From assembly GCA_964570205.1 (NCBI GenBank), contig CAZMXI010000034.1:1-32158 (forward strand): a stretch of 32,158 nt of DNA, in the 5' to 3' direction. A program made the position numbers and the translations under genes. Each line of letters begins with the position of its first letter. Position 1 is the stretch's first letter. Positions 8,137-15,664 of the stretch are shown here, piece by piece. The notes under the pieces were generated by a model that was not told the DNA's origin, searched no databases, and was given only the letters and a program-made list of their open reading frames with translations. Source of the stretch: CAZMXI01 sp964570205. GTDB taxonomy: Bacteria > Planctomycetota > Phycisphaerae > Tepidisphaerales > Tepidisphaeraceae.

Positions 8137-9675
8137 TCATGCTCCCATTGCTGCAATGTCCAACTCGACGGCCGACACCGACGCCGGGGGGAACGTCCAT
8201 GAACCATTCACGGGTAGCTGCTCTTGCCGGGGTGCAATCGCCTCGGCAACAGCGCTCCATATCTCCAGTTCCGGATCGCAGGCGATCTCAAAAACCTGGC
8301 CCGCGCGGATGCCATGGCCCGTCACGGCCAAACGGGCCTCGACAGACTGCGTGCGATTGGTGTTGACAACGTGCAGGAAGATCCGATCGCCGGTGCGGCT
8401 GGCAGTCACGTCCAGGCCCGCCGGAGCGAGGGCCACGTTCAGGGCCTGCTGGCCGACATGGGCGCGGTACAGGCTCATCACCCGGGCCACGGGCATCATG
8501 AACGCCCTGCCGCCTCCGGCGGGAACCGGGATCATGATGGCATTGACCGTCCAGCGCGTGCCACAGAAGTCGGCGGCGGTGGCGATCTTCAGGACATCGC
8601 CATTGCGCGTATGGATATTGAGCAGCCGCGCCATGGATACGCCGGCCGCCCAGGTGGCCAGCACGCCACAGCGGTTGGGGCCGGGCAAGGCGAAGTGGCA
8701 TTCCGTCAGCGCCAACGGCAGGCCGGTCCCGCTGGTCTGTTCCCGCATCTGCCGGATCTTGGCCTCGTGCGGCTTGTAAGCATCCATCAGGGCCTGCCAG
8801 GTCCGGGCCGGGTCCTTGCGGTACTCGGTGCCCTGCAATGGCGACCTGCCGCCGCCGGGATGGTACATGTGGTGGAAGGCGATGTACTGGAGGTGCTCGC
8901 CGGCCACCTCGACCATACGTTTTGCCCAGCCGCTGTCGCCCCACCCGATCAGGGAGATCTTCGAATCGGCCTTGCGCATGGCCTGCGCGAAAGCGATGGT
9001 CTTCTTCGCTGCTGTCTCGCAGTCGAAGCCGTTGCGGTCATAGGAGGTTTCGTTGCCGATCTGCCACAGGCGGATGGGACACGGCTCGCGCAGGCCGTGC
9101 GACAGGCGCAGCGGATTATCGGGGTTATTGCAGTAGTCCACCCACTCGGCTGCTTCATCAGGACCGGCGGTGCGGATGCTGCCCTTGGGCGAGGTCATCC
9201 ATCCCTGGCGGCCATCGGACTCGAAGTTGACGCACATCAGCGGATCGGCCCCCACCTGACGGCAGAAGTCCACGAACTCGGCCGTGCCGACCTGGTTGCT
9301 CTCCATGCCGCCCCACAGCAGGTTCTGCATGGGCACGCGCTGGATCCGTGGCCCAACGCCTTCTTTCCAGCGATAGTACGAGCTGAAGCACCCGCCCCAG
9401 CGCAAGAGCGGCGGCGAGAGCTTCCGGGTGACCTCCACCACGTCCTCCCGCCAGCGGTCCCGGCCGCAATCCCAGGCTGCCTCGACTGAACTGTCGGTGG
9501 TGCCCAGCGGCTCCATGAACTGCATGTACAGATATGGCGAGAGGTCAAACCTCGGCTGTGGATTGACCGCCAACATCGGCCCCGGTTCATCCGCAGCGAT
9601 GAGGCCCTGGCCCGCCGCCAAGGCCGCAGCCCCGACTCCCATCGCCTTCAGCAACGAACGGCGCGTGGTCTTCAT
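8137..9675 (-). CDS. Tat-exported GH51-type alpha-L-arabinofuranosidase
   Basis: A 512-residue glycosidase and the first gene of the operon. The N-terminus MKTTRRSLLKAMGVG is a twin-arginine signal (R5-R6), so it should leave the cytoplasm folded. The barrel shows the clan GH-A pair expected of GH51: acid/base E209 in QIGNETS and nucleophile E325 in ALTECHF, 116 residues apart, close to the spacing in characterised GH51 enzymes. LLRWGGCFSSYYRW corresponds to the N-terminal barrel signature and the C-terminus is a beta-sandwich. I chose the ATG at 9675 because AAGGGA lies upstream and the Tat signal starts there; 50 upstream in-frame codons lack a leader. It probably removes terminal alpha-L-arabinofuranose from a glycan. 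GH30, GH39 or another clan-A family remains possible without a search. Confidence 0.85.
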   Translation of the reverse strand: MKTTRRSLLKAMGVGAAALAAGQGLIAADEPGPMLAVNPQPRFDLSPYLYMQFMEPLGTTDSSVEAAWDCGRDRWREDVVEVTRKLSPPLLRWGGCFSSYYRWKEGVGPRIQRVPMQNLLWGGMESNQVGTAEFVDFCRQVGADPLMCVNFESDGRQGWMTSPKGSIRTAGPDEAAEWVDYCNNPDNPLRLSHGLREPCPIRLWQIGNETSYDRNGFDCETAAKKTIAFAQAMRKADSKISLIGWGDSGWAKRMVEVAGEHLQYIAFHHMYHPGGGRSPLQGTEYRKDPARTWQALMDAYKPHEAKIRQMREQTSGTGLPLALTECHFALPGPNRCGVLATWAAGVSMARLLNIHTRNGDVLKIATAADFCGTRWTVNAIMIPVPAGGGRAFMMPVARVMSLYRAHVGQQALNVALAPAGLDVTASRTGDRIFLHVVNTNRTQSVEARLAVTGHGIRAGQVFEIACDPELEIWSAVAEAIAPRQEQLPVNGSWTFPPASVSAVELDIAAMGA

Positions 9676-9783
9676 GACCGGGATCCCTTCTTGTATTTGT
9701 ATTGACGGCAGCCACGCCTGACACCAATCAAGGCCGCTTGGCATACTATACTTGATCCGACGTATGACCGTTGATCGGGAGGC
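9676..9783. promoter_or_regulatory. AT-richer intergenic region ahead of the glycosidase operon
   Basis: This is the only sizeable upstream gap for the four-gene minus-strand operon, so its promoter should lie here. Reading leftward there is a -10-like TATAGT around 9745-9750, but no convincing -35 element at the right distance. A small CAAG-GCCG-CTTG palindrome near 9730-9741 might be a repressor half-site pair. The region is divergent with the small ORF at 9784. Evidence is weak. Confidence 0.3.
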
Positions 9784-10188
9784 ATGCTGGATGGAGCCTG
9801 GGAACAATTCCATGCTGTTCGTCACGGCAATGCCATTTGCCGCAATGTCTTTGTCGCCTGCACGAAGCAGGTTTGCGATTTCGATGGCAAACTGAAGAAA
9901 CTGCTCGATCAGCTACAGATCGAGGGCAATCTGGCGGTCAACGCCACCGGCACCAGCGCCGGCATGGCCAAGGCGGTGTCATTCAAGGGCTTTGCCAACC
10001 TTGCCGGTTCGATCGACAAGCCGATTGCGCTGCGATTCGATGTCAGCAAGGCTCAGATCATCTGGCCGAACTGGCGGGCATGGCTCAAGAAAGCGATACC
10101 GGAATTCCAGGAGATTCCGTTTGAGAAGATCGGGCTCTACCAGGATGCGCATCGTCCCATGCTGCCGCCTTCGTTGATGACCTCGTAG
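9784..10188 (+). CDS. Unrecognised 134-residue protein
   Basis: An ORF with codon bias like its neighbours and an in-frame stop 12 nt before the ATG, so it cannot be extended upstream. I do not recognise the product. It contains a moderately hydrophilic core with KLKKLLDQLQIEGNLAVNA, then a stretch GSIDKPIALRFDVSKAQIIW and WPNWRAWLKKAIPEF, which read like genuine protein rather than random frame. No signal peptide, membrane segment or known motif was seen. A GGGAGG lies only one base before the ATG, too close for a normal ribosome-binding site. It may therefore be a 3' remnant of a longer gene, in keeping with the decayed sequence that follows. Confidence 0.4.
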   Translation: MLDGAWEQFHAVRHGNAICRNVFVACTKQVCDFDGKLKKLLDQLQIEGNLAVNATGTSAGMAKAVSFKGFANLAGSIDKPIALRFDVSKAQIIWPNWRAWLKKAIPEFQEIPFEKIGLYQDAHRPMLPPSLMTS

Positions 10189-10341
10189 GTCTGCCGCTCG
10201 CCGCGTTGGGCGCTGCATCTTCGGCAGCAGGTCCGCCACGGCCTGGCCTTCGCGGCCCGCGCGGCCGCCATTGAGAATCGGTACAATGGCCACAGCAGCA
10301 CGCCTTCCCTCAATGTCAAGACTGAACGGAGCCTCAATGCC

Positions 10342-10620
10342 GTGAACCACCCGCCCAGCCATGTTCGCCACCCCACCCCCGCCCTGGCCGGCATCCCCTC
10401 GCCCCTGCCCGCCACCGCGGACTCCCCCGACACCATCCCCCAAGCCTTGTCCCTGCTGGACGCCGGCCGCTTGGCCGAGGCCCAGGCGGTCTGCCAGCGC
10501 ATCCTGCAACACAATCACCACCACGCCGCGGCCATCCACGCCCTGGCCCTAATCGCCCAAGCCACCGGCCAGCACGCCGCCGCATCGGACCTGTTCCGCC
10601 AGCCTCGCGGTATGGCATGA
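10342..10620 (+). pseudogene. Truncated TPR-repeat protein, 5' fragment
   Basis: Starting at a GTG, the frame encodes a proline-rich lead-in followed by a clear TPR unit (IPQALSLLDAGRLAEAQAV) and the first helix of a second one (AIHALALIAQATGQHAAASD). Proteins of this type normally continue with many TPR units, often in front of a sulfotransferase or glycosyltransferase domain. Here the similarity stops abruptly after DLFRQ at about 10605 and the frame ends five codons later. The downstream DNA is unrelated. I read this as the 5' end of a TPR gene cut by recombination or deletion. A very short functional TPR protein cannot be excluded but would be unusual. Confidence 0.55.
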
Positions 10621-11249
10621 ACCAGAATACTTCGGCATAGTAGATGAGCTGAGTGAGTGCATCGGCCAGGGAAACCAGGTTGCGGAACTCATCGTGAGGC
10701 GAAGTTGGCCCTCGGGTAGCCATTGACCCTCCAGGTTGCGCGCTCTGCGGCGGCGAGTTGGTCCCGGTGCAGCGATGGTCCACACATGCCATCGCCAGGC
10801 TCGGTCGGCCGCGGCCAAGGCAGGATACAGCGCGGCGGTGAAACCTGGAAATCCAAAGGCGAACCGAGACAAGTTGACGAGTTGACGGTATGAACACATG
10901 ACCTGGAGAGACCTGGCCGAGTTGATGATTTCAGGCCTCGCGAGTTGACAATTGCGCAAGAGTACGAAATATCGCTTTGTCTTGCTGCTGCTGGCGCAAG
11001 TGCTGTTTCAGAAAGACTTTGTCCTGCGGCAACAAGGTCCGGAAGCGGTTCAGTTTCGCGGGCCCGGTCGGCTCAAGTGAATCCTCGTTCGCCGTTTGTC
11101 CGGAAGTGTCCTGTTTTTAAGCGGTTAGCCAAAGCAGGCTGCTTCTGGAAGGTCGGCCAAATCATCAAGAAACGCGGAAGCTGACACTTCTCGGGCCTTG
11201 GAGTTGATAATCTCGGCAGCGAAAGTCGGGGATTCGCGGCGGCAAGTTG
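10621..11249. other. Non-coding or decayed accessory sequence
   Basis: No ORF here has recognisable homology or a convincing start. Short minus-strand stretches look protein-like, for example SPHDEFRNLVSLADALTQ (around 10640-10700) and AEIINSKAREVSASAFLDD (around 11150-11215), but none is continuous with a start codon and ribosome-binding site. The segment is best read as the remains of several genes. Its distinctive feature is the repeated octamer described separately. Confidence 0.5.
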
Positions 11250-11251
11250 AT
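10871..11251 (+). repeat. Dispersed octamer repeat RAGTTGAY, six copies
   Basis: Six exact matches to RAGTTGAY occur on the plus strand at 10871, 10879 (tandem with the first), 10919, 10942, 11201 and 11244. Two weaker copies (RAGTTGGY) lie at 10702 and 10755. An exact match is expected about 0.02 times on one strand in a random 380-bp stretch. Several copies share flanks: GGCC a few bases upstream, and RATY directly downstream at 10919, 10942 and 11201. The copies at 10755 and 11244 share the preceding GCGGCGGC. They fall in all three frames, so codon usage does not explain them. Confidence 0.6.
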
Positions 11252-11426
11252 GGCCAAGCCCATTGCCCAGGGCAGCGTTACAGACCACCTCAAGACAGCT
11301 CGGCGTCTTGTCCGCTGGTTGCGCCGGACCGATGCGTTCGAGTGGACCAAGGCGCTGTCGCGTAACTGGAGCGATTCGATTCCTTGCCCGGCATCCTGGC
11401 TGGTTGCCGACCCTGGCGCCCCGTGA
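11250..11426 (+). pseudogene. Possible tyrosine-integrase core-binding fragment
   Basis: A 58-codon frame whose centre, TDHLKTARRLVRWLRRTDAF, resembles the SAM-like core-binding domain of phage-type integrases, in which a helix with a K-F/L-V-R-W-L pattern is common. No catalytic domain (R, HxxR, Y) follows: the frame ends at a stop after VADPGAP. The open frame extends some codons upstream of the ATG without a start. If correct, it is a relic of a mobile element and would explain the disrupted surroundings. The assignment rests on about 30 residues and is tentative. Confidence 0.25.
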
Positions 11427-11465
11427 CGTGACCTATCATCGTTAGAACTTCAGCACCGCAGCTCT

Positions 11466-12986
11466 TCACACTCCTGCGGCCAGCACGGTCCCGACGGCAC
11501 CCGGCGTAGCCTGGCTTTCTGCCGCATCCTGCCTCATCAGCCTCCGGCGGAATCGCAGGTGCCGCCAGCGCGACCACTCCACCAGTGGCCGCCAGATCGT
11601 GTGCACCAGGCGATGGCGGATCAGCAGGCTCCAGAGGCTGTTGGATCGCTTGTAGAGATAAGACATGGCAAAGTACCCCGCGGCCGAGCGCCAGTCCCTG
11701 GGTCTGCGCCGCCAGATCGAGGTGTGCGAGAACAGCCGCCGATAGCACCAGGCGTACCCGTCCTGAAGCTGCCGTGGCGTCATGTGTCGCGGCCGGAAGA
11801 CCACATGAGCCGTGTTGTACTGCGACCAGTCCCTGTGCAGAAGGCGCCCCTCCGCCTCCATCTGCTGGAACAGCGGCGTGCCCGGATAGGGCGTAAGAAT
11901 GTGAAACGTGGCGCATTCCAGTCGATTGGCCTCAATCCACTCCACTGTCCGCTCAAACACGTCCGGTCGATCATGATCGAACCCAAGCACGAAGCTTCCA
12001 TTCACCTGGATGCCATTGGCGTGGAACATCGCCACCCGCCGGGCATAGTCCTCCGTGCGGGGCGTCTTCTTCCGTGCATCGGCGAGGTTCTCATTACTCA
12101 AGGATTCGAAGCCGACAAACACCCCCACGCACCCGGCCAACGCCATCTCGCGGATGAGCGCTGGCTCGTCCGTCACATCGATCGATACCGCCGCCGACCA
12201 GATTATCTTCAGCTCTCGCAGTGAGCGGCACAACCGGCGCAGATAGTCACGGTCCGAGCCGAGGTTGTTGTCCGTAAAGACGGTATACGGCTGGCCATCG
12301 CGGCGGATCTCCTGGGCCACCTGCTCCGGATCGCGCACCATGTACGGCTGATGAAGCCCCTTGGTCGCCAGATAGCAGAAGCCACAGCGGTTATGGCATC
12401 CGCGTGTGGCGATGACGCTCGTGGTGGTCAGGAAACTCCGCCGAGGCAGTAGTTCCCGCCGCGGCGGCGGATCATCGCGGTAGGGCCTGCGGTAGTCGCC
12501 CCGGTAAATGCGTTGAAGCCGTCCTTGCTCAATGTCATTCAAGATCACCGGCCATAGGTGCACGCCCTCGCCGATGGCCAAGGCATCTGCATGTTTCGCC
12601 GTCTCCGCCGGGCACGACAGCACGTGTGGTCCTCCCAGAACGATCACGGCCCCGCGTCGGCGGTGCCAGTCGGCCAGCTCATAGGCCCGCTGGGCAAAGG
12701 TCAGATGCACCGTGATCCCCACCACTTGAGGAAATGGCTCACACGGAGGCGGACCTTGGAGCAGGTTCTCATCCCATAGCGCCACCCGCCAATCGGCCGG
12801 CGTCGTGGCCGCTATGCTCGTCAACGCCAGCGTCGGCGTCAGCACGTGTTTGCCAAAGCTGGCGTGCGGGTCTTTGGGATAGAACGGATTGATCAGCAGC
12901 GCATACCGCTGAGCGATCCGCTGCGGGTGGTAATTCACAGGCAATCGCGGCGGCACATGCATCTCTCGCGGCGGGTGCAGTCTCAC
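11466..12986 (-). CDS. B12-binding-domain radical SAM protein
   Basis: A 506-residue radical SAM enzyme with the [4Fe-4S] motif C197-HNR-C201-GF-C204 (CX3CX2C). The N-terminal part (about 20-170) has the Rossmann-like layout of cobalamin-binding domains, for example VVGITVHLTFAQRAYELA and VIVLGGPHVLSCPAE, although the classical DxHxxG cobalamin loop is not evident. The C-terminal part resembles the helical tail of BchE/HpnJ/methylthiotransferase-like proteins. Substrate is not predictable. I chose a GTG start at 12986 because AAGGAAAGGA lies 7 nt upstream; an ATG at 12962 lacks a spaced ribosome-binding site. The longer open frame overlaps the regulator gene and is not used. It follows the regulator gene by 65 bp on the same strand, so it may belong to the same transcript. 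Confidence 0.85.
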   Translation of the reverse strand: MRLHPPREMHVPPRLPVNYHPQRIAQRYALLINPFYPKDPHASFGKHVLTPTLALTSIAATTPADWRVALWDENLLQGPPPCEPFPQVVGITVHLTFAQRAYELADWHRRRGAVIVLGGPHVLSCPAETAKHADALAIGEGVHLWPVILNDIEQGRLQRIYRGDYRRPYRDDPPPRRELLPRRSFLTTTSVIATRGCHNRCGFCYLATKGLHQPYMVRDPEQVAQEIRRDGQPYTVFTDNNLGSDRDYLRRLCRSLRELKIIWSAAVSIDVTDEPALIREMALAGCVGVFVGFESLSNENLADARKKTPRTEDYARRVAMFHANGIQVNGSFVLGFDHDRPDVFERTVEWIEANRLECATFHILTPYPGTPLFQQMEAEGRLLHRDWSQYNTAHVVFRPRHMTPRQLQDGYAWCYRRLFSHTSIWRRRPRDWRSAAGYFAMSYLYKRSNSLWSLLIRHRLVHTIWRPLVEWSRWRHLRFRRRLMRQDAAESQATPGAVGTVLAAGV

Positions 12987-13051
12987 CAGGTTTTCCTTTC
13001 CTTCAACAAGCTGTTTGCGACGCAAAGCGATCGCCCCAGCAAAAACTCCCC

Positions 13052-13441
13052 CTACACCGGCGATACCCCGCTCCTCGGCGAGGCCGACGCCTTGTGCTCC
13101 GGCGACGCGGCGGCGTCGGCAATGACCCGCTCCAGCACGCTCAGGTACTCCAGAAATCGCTTGCGCCCGCCAGCCGTCAGCCGGCAGAGCGTCTGCGGCC
13201 GATTGTTCTTGAACCCCTTCCACACCTCCACCAGTTTCGCCTCCTCCAGCATCTGCAAATGCCGGCTCAGGTTTCCGTCCGTCAGGGCGCACAGTCCCTT
13301 GAGGTCGCCAAAGAGCAGCCCCTGCGGATGCGCCGCCAGCGACGACAGGATGCTCAGCCTCGCCTTCTCGTGGATCACGCGCTCCAGGCCCTCATAGGCA
13401 AATCGGCCCGGCTCCAGCGGTTGCTCACCGTTCCTGCTCAT
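13052..13441 (-). CDS. Winged-helix transcriptional regulator (HTH_27 type)
   Basis: A 129-residue MarR/ArsR-like winged-helix protein of the PF13601 pattern. The recognition helix region reads ALTDGNLSRHLQMLEEAKLV and the wing VWKGFKNNRPQTLCRLTAGG, both typical of that family, which often sits next to small membrane proteins. There are no cysteine pairs indicating metal sensing. The ATG at 13441 has GGAG 8 nt upstream. The gene begins inside the 3' end of the membrane-protein gene (17-bp overlap), so the two are translationally coupled. It is probably the repressor acting on the inverted repeat at 14063-14083, which overlaps the operon promoter; this autoregulation is inferred. Confidence 0.85.
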   Translation of the reverse strand: MSRNGEQPLEPGRFAYEGLERVIHEKARLSILSSLAAHPQGLLFGDLKGLCALTDGNLSRHLQMLEEAKLVEVWKGFKNNRPQTLCRLTAGGRKRFLEYLSVLERVIADAAASPEHKASASPRSGVSPV

Positions 13442-14042
13442 GGTTACGCTCCAAGGTCCAGTACAATATCCCCGCACTCAAGAACTGTCCGGCGCCAAAG
13501 GTCAACCCCATTGTCCACGGCGACAGCGCCGCCTCCGCCTGCCCCAGCGCCAGACAGACCATTCCCGCCAGCATGTAAAAAGCTCCCACCCAGAAGATCG
13601 CCCCTGGCAGAAACCGGCGCGACGCGAACACGCCGAGGCTGAAGGCCATCGCCCACAAACCCGGTAGCATCCAAGCGGCAGACGGCGTAAAGCGCACAAC
13701 GACCGCAGTCAGCATCCCCCCGGCGATCAGCGAGGGAACAAATTGCTCTACGACCAGCAGAGTCACCTCTCGCTGCAACTGCGAGGCGGATCGCCGGTAG
13801 CGCCACGTCAATTCCATTGCGTAGACCGACACGCTCACCAGGGCTGCCCCGATCCACAGTGCTAGGTACAGGGTCAACTGCTCGACGGGCCGGGGCGCCA
13901 CCCACTCCTGAAGGCCGGCCGCCACCAGTGCCACGGTGCCGGAGAGTGCCGTGGTGGCCGCCCGGTACCCGCGGAACGTCGCCGCCTGGGCCATCTGCTG
14001 GCGGATCTCCGCCACCTGTGCCATCGCCTCGCGCAAGTCCAT
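13425..14042 (-). CDS. Six-helix integral membrane protein, regulator partner
   Basis: A 205-residue protein starting with an amphipathic helix (AMAQVAEIRQQMAQAA) followed by about six predicted membrane segments near residues 28-46, 56-75, 96-114, 119-137, 143-163 and 170-190. I do not recognise a catalytic or transport motif. Small membrane proteins of this size are commonly encoded with PF13601 winged-helix regulators, and this gene overlaps the regulator start by 17 bp. The ATG at 14042 has AGAGGA about 7 nt upstream and lies about 16 nt after the predicted transcription start. Function is unknown; sensing or signalling to the regulator is one possibility. Confidence 0.75.
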   Translation of the reverse strand: MDLREAMAQVAEIRQQMAQAATFRGYRAATTALSGTVALVAAGLQEWVAPRPVEQLTLYLALWIGAALVSVSVYAMELTWRYRRSASQLQREVTLLVVEQFVPSLIAGGMLTAVVVRFTPSAAWMLPGLWAMAFSLGVFASRRFLPGAIFWVGAFYMLAGMVCLALGQAEAALSPWTMGLTFGAGQFLSAGILYWTLERNHEQER

Positions 14043-14062
14043 GCTGAGTTCCTCTCGACCAG

Positions 14063-14083
14063 TTACTTTACAATGCCAAGTAA
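14063..14083. promoter_or_regulatory. Candidate operator, TTACTT-N9-AAGTAA inverted repeat
   Basis: A perfect 6-bp inverted repeat with a 9-nt centre covers the -10 element and part of the spacer of the operon promoter. The position is right for a dimeric winged-helix repressor blocking RNA polymerase, and the operon encodes one. Binding by that protein is inferred. Confidence 0.5.
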
Positions 14084-14093
14084 ATTCTGTCAA
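14065..14093 (-). promoter_or_regulatory. Sigma70-type promoter of the membrane protein-regulator operon
   Basis: On the minus strand there is a perfect -35 TTGACA (14093-14088), a 17-bp spacer and a -10 TAAAGT (14070-14065). Transcription would start near 14058, giving a leader of about 16 nt that just contains the AGAGGA ribosome-binding site. Confidence 0.65.
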
Positions 14094-14380
14094 CCCTTTT
14101 CTTGTGACGGTCGCAGTGGATTCACCGACCGCATGGATCATGTGGACCAGGGCATGGAGGACCTGTGGCTGCGAGTCGCAGCTCGGCCGGAAGACCAGCA
14201 CAAACGGCACCTGAGCCGAGGCGTCACTTTACGACGTGGCCAGGTGTTGGTGGACGCGCCGGCGATCGTCGGCGGGCTGACGCTCAAGGCCGTCTACCGC
14301 CGCCTCCGATTTGGGAGCATCTTCCGCTGTCTTGCATTGCCGGCTGGATGGCTTCTCGCTCCGTCCATAGACTTACAGCC

Positions 14381-15559
14381 ATGAGATATCCAGTGGACGA
14401 CGTTTTCGCTTTGGCGGTGAACCTGCGGCACCGGTTGCATCAGATTCCGGAACTGTGCTACGAGGAACGCGAGACCGCAGCCGCCATTCGGCGGGAACTC
14501 GATGGGCTGGGGATCGTCTACCAGGCCGGCGTGCAGGGCGCGCCCACGGCAACGATCGCTGTTCTGGGTGATGATCGCAAGCCATGCATCGCCTTCCGGG
14601 CGGATATCGATGGCCTGCCGATCGCCGAACGGACCGGTCTGCCGTATGCAAGCGTGCATGCCGGGCGCATGCACGCCTGTGGCCACGATGGTCATGCTGC
14701 GGGGCTGGTGGGAACCGCGGCCGCGCTTAAGAAGGTTCAGGATAGGCTGCCGGTGTGCATCAAGCTGCTGTTTCAGCCTGCCGAGGAGAATGGTGGGGGG
14801 GCGGAACGGCTGGTCAAATCGGGCGTTCTCGATGGCCGGGTGGGCCCGAAGGTGCGGGCAATCTTCGGGATTCATGGTTGGCCGGCGATATCCGTGGGTC
14901 AGGTCGCGACCGGCGCTGGGCCAGTCCTGGCAGCCACGGACAACTTCACGGCGACATTCACCGGGCGCGGCTGCCACGGGGCTTATCCGCACCTTGGAAA
15001 CGACCCGATAGCCGCCGCATGCGAGGCCGTGGTCTGCCTTCAGCAGGTTGCCAGCCGCGACATGGACCCAACCGAGCCGGTGGTGGTGACGGTGGGCATG
15101 ATTCAGGGCGGTACGGCTGTGAACATCATTCCCGATGAAGCGTTGTTTTCCGGCACAGCGAGGACGCTCACGCAGGACGCGCGGAAGCGTGTTCACGACA
15201 CGATCCGCCGGCGTTGCGCGGGCATTGCGGCGGCGAGCAACTGCCAACTCAACTTCGAGTGGCATGAGGGGTATCCTCCCACGGTCAACGATCCGACGAT
15301 GGCCGGTCTTGTCGCAGCCGCAGCGAGAGAAGTGCTCGGGCCGAACCAGTTTGTGCCCATCGCCCGGCCTTCGATGGGAGGGGAGGATTTCGCCTACTAC
15401 CTGGAGCAGATTCCGGGCTGTTTCTTGATGGTCGGGACCCGGCCGGCGGGCAGCGATGACTATCCGCCGCTGCACAGCGATCGATATGACTTCACCGACG
15501 AGGCGTTGAGAACCTCCATACACTTGTTTCTGGCGATCGCCGAACGGTTTGTCCCTTGA
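14381..15559 (+). CDS. M20-family amidohydrolase (hippurate hydrolase/IAA-amino acid hydrolase type)
   Basis: A 392-residue zinc-dependent amidohydrolase. The metal-binding signature MHACGHDGHAA places C100, H102 and D103, followed by the glutamate pair in FQPAEENGGGA, a histidine in GIHGWP and the C-terminal MGGEDFAYY. The dimerisation lid lies between about 180 and 290 (GCHGAYPHLGNDPIAA). Enzymes of this subfamily remove acyl groups from amino acids in the cytosol; there is no signal peptide. Length and N-terminus (RHRLHQIPEL about 18 residues in) match the family, which supports the ATG at 14381 even though no good ribosome-binding site precedes it; 72 in-frame codons upstream are not protein-like. 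The true acyl-amino acid substrate cannot be told from sequence. Confidence 0.9.
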   Translation: MRYPVDDVFALAVNLRHRLHQIPELCYEERETAAAIRRELDGLGIVYQAGVQGAPTATIAVLGDDRKPCIAFRADIDGLPIAERTGLPYASVHAGRMHACGHDGHAAGLVGTAAALKKVQDRLPVCIKLLFQPAEENGGGAERLVKSGVLDGRVGPKVRAIFGIHGWPAISVGQVATGAGPVLAATDNFTATFTGRGCHGAYPHLGNDPIAAACEAVVCLQQVASRDMDPTEPVVVTVGMIQGGTAVNIIPDEALFSGTARTLTQDARKRVHDTIRRRCAGIAAASNCQLNFEWHEGYPPTVNDPTMAGLVAAAAREVLGPNQFVPIARPSMGGEDFAYYLEQIPGCFLMVGTRPAGSDDYPPLHSDRYDFTDEALRTSIHLFLAIAERFVP

Positions 15560-15592
15560 TCGCCTTATCGAGCGACGATCGTTCAATCAGCG

Positions 15593-15620
15593 TTGTGCGC
15601 GCGCGGTTGGCCGGTATAAT
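15593..15620 (+). promoter_or_regulatory. Sigma70-type promoter of the prepilin-like gene
   Basis: A consensus -10 TATAAT (15615-15620) lies 16 bp downstream of TTGTGC (15593-15598). It would start transcription near 15627, about 38 nt before the ATG. It sits just after the stop of the M20 gene and gives the prepilin gene independent expression. Confidence 0.65.
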
Positions 15621-15664
15621 CGGTTCTTCGTTACACGTCGCGGTCCGTTCTGTTGAGGTCTCAG

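Larger units (their letters stand above)
14043..14380. other. Intergenic region between the divergent regulator operon and M20 gene
   Basis: The first 60 bases hold the promoter and operator of the minus-strand operon. From about 14100 to 14380 I see no recognisable gene; open frames on both strands give no family match. No clear promoter for the M20 gene was found. A GCCGGCGATCGTCGGC near-palindrome lies around 14259-14274, of unknown meaning. Confidence 0.5.

Noticed and set aside
8224..9489. 421-codon plus-strand open frame
   Set aside because: Antisense shadow of the Tat-exported GH51-type gene; no family motif and no ribosome-binding site.
9979..10897. Two minus-strand open frames across the TPR fragment
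   Set aside because: No recognisable homology or start signal; glycine/arginine-rich where they lie opposite the TPR segment.
10702..11251. Integron attC sites or a CRISPR-like array
   Set aside because: The repeated octamer does not match the attC core GTTRRRY, spacing is irregular (8 to 259 bp), and there are no uniform spacers or cas genes.
14294..15586. 430-codon minus-strand open frame
   Set aside because: Antisense to the M20 amidohydrolase with clear metal-binding motifs.
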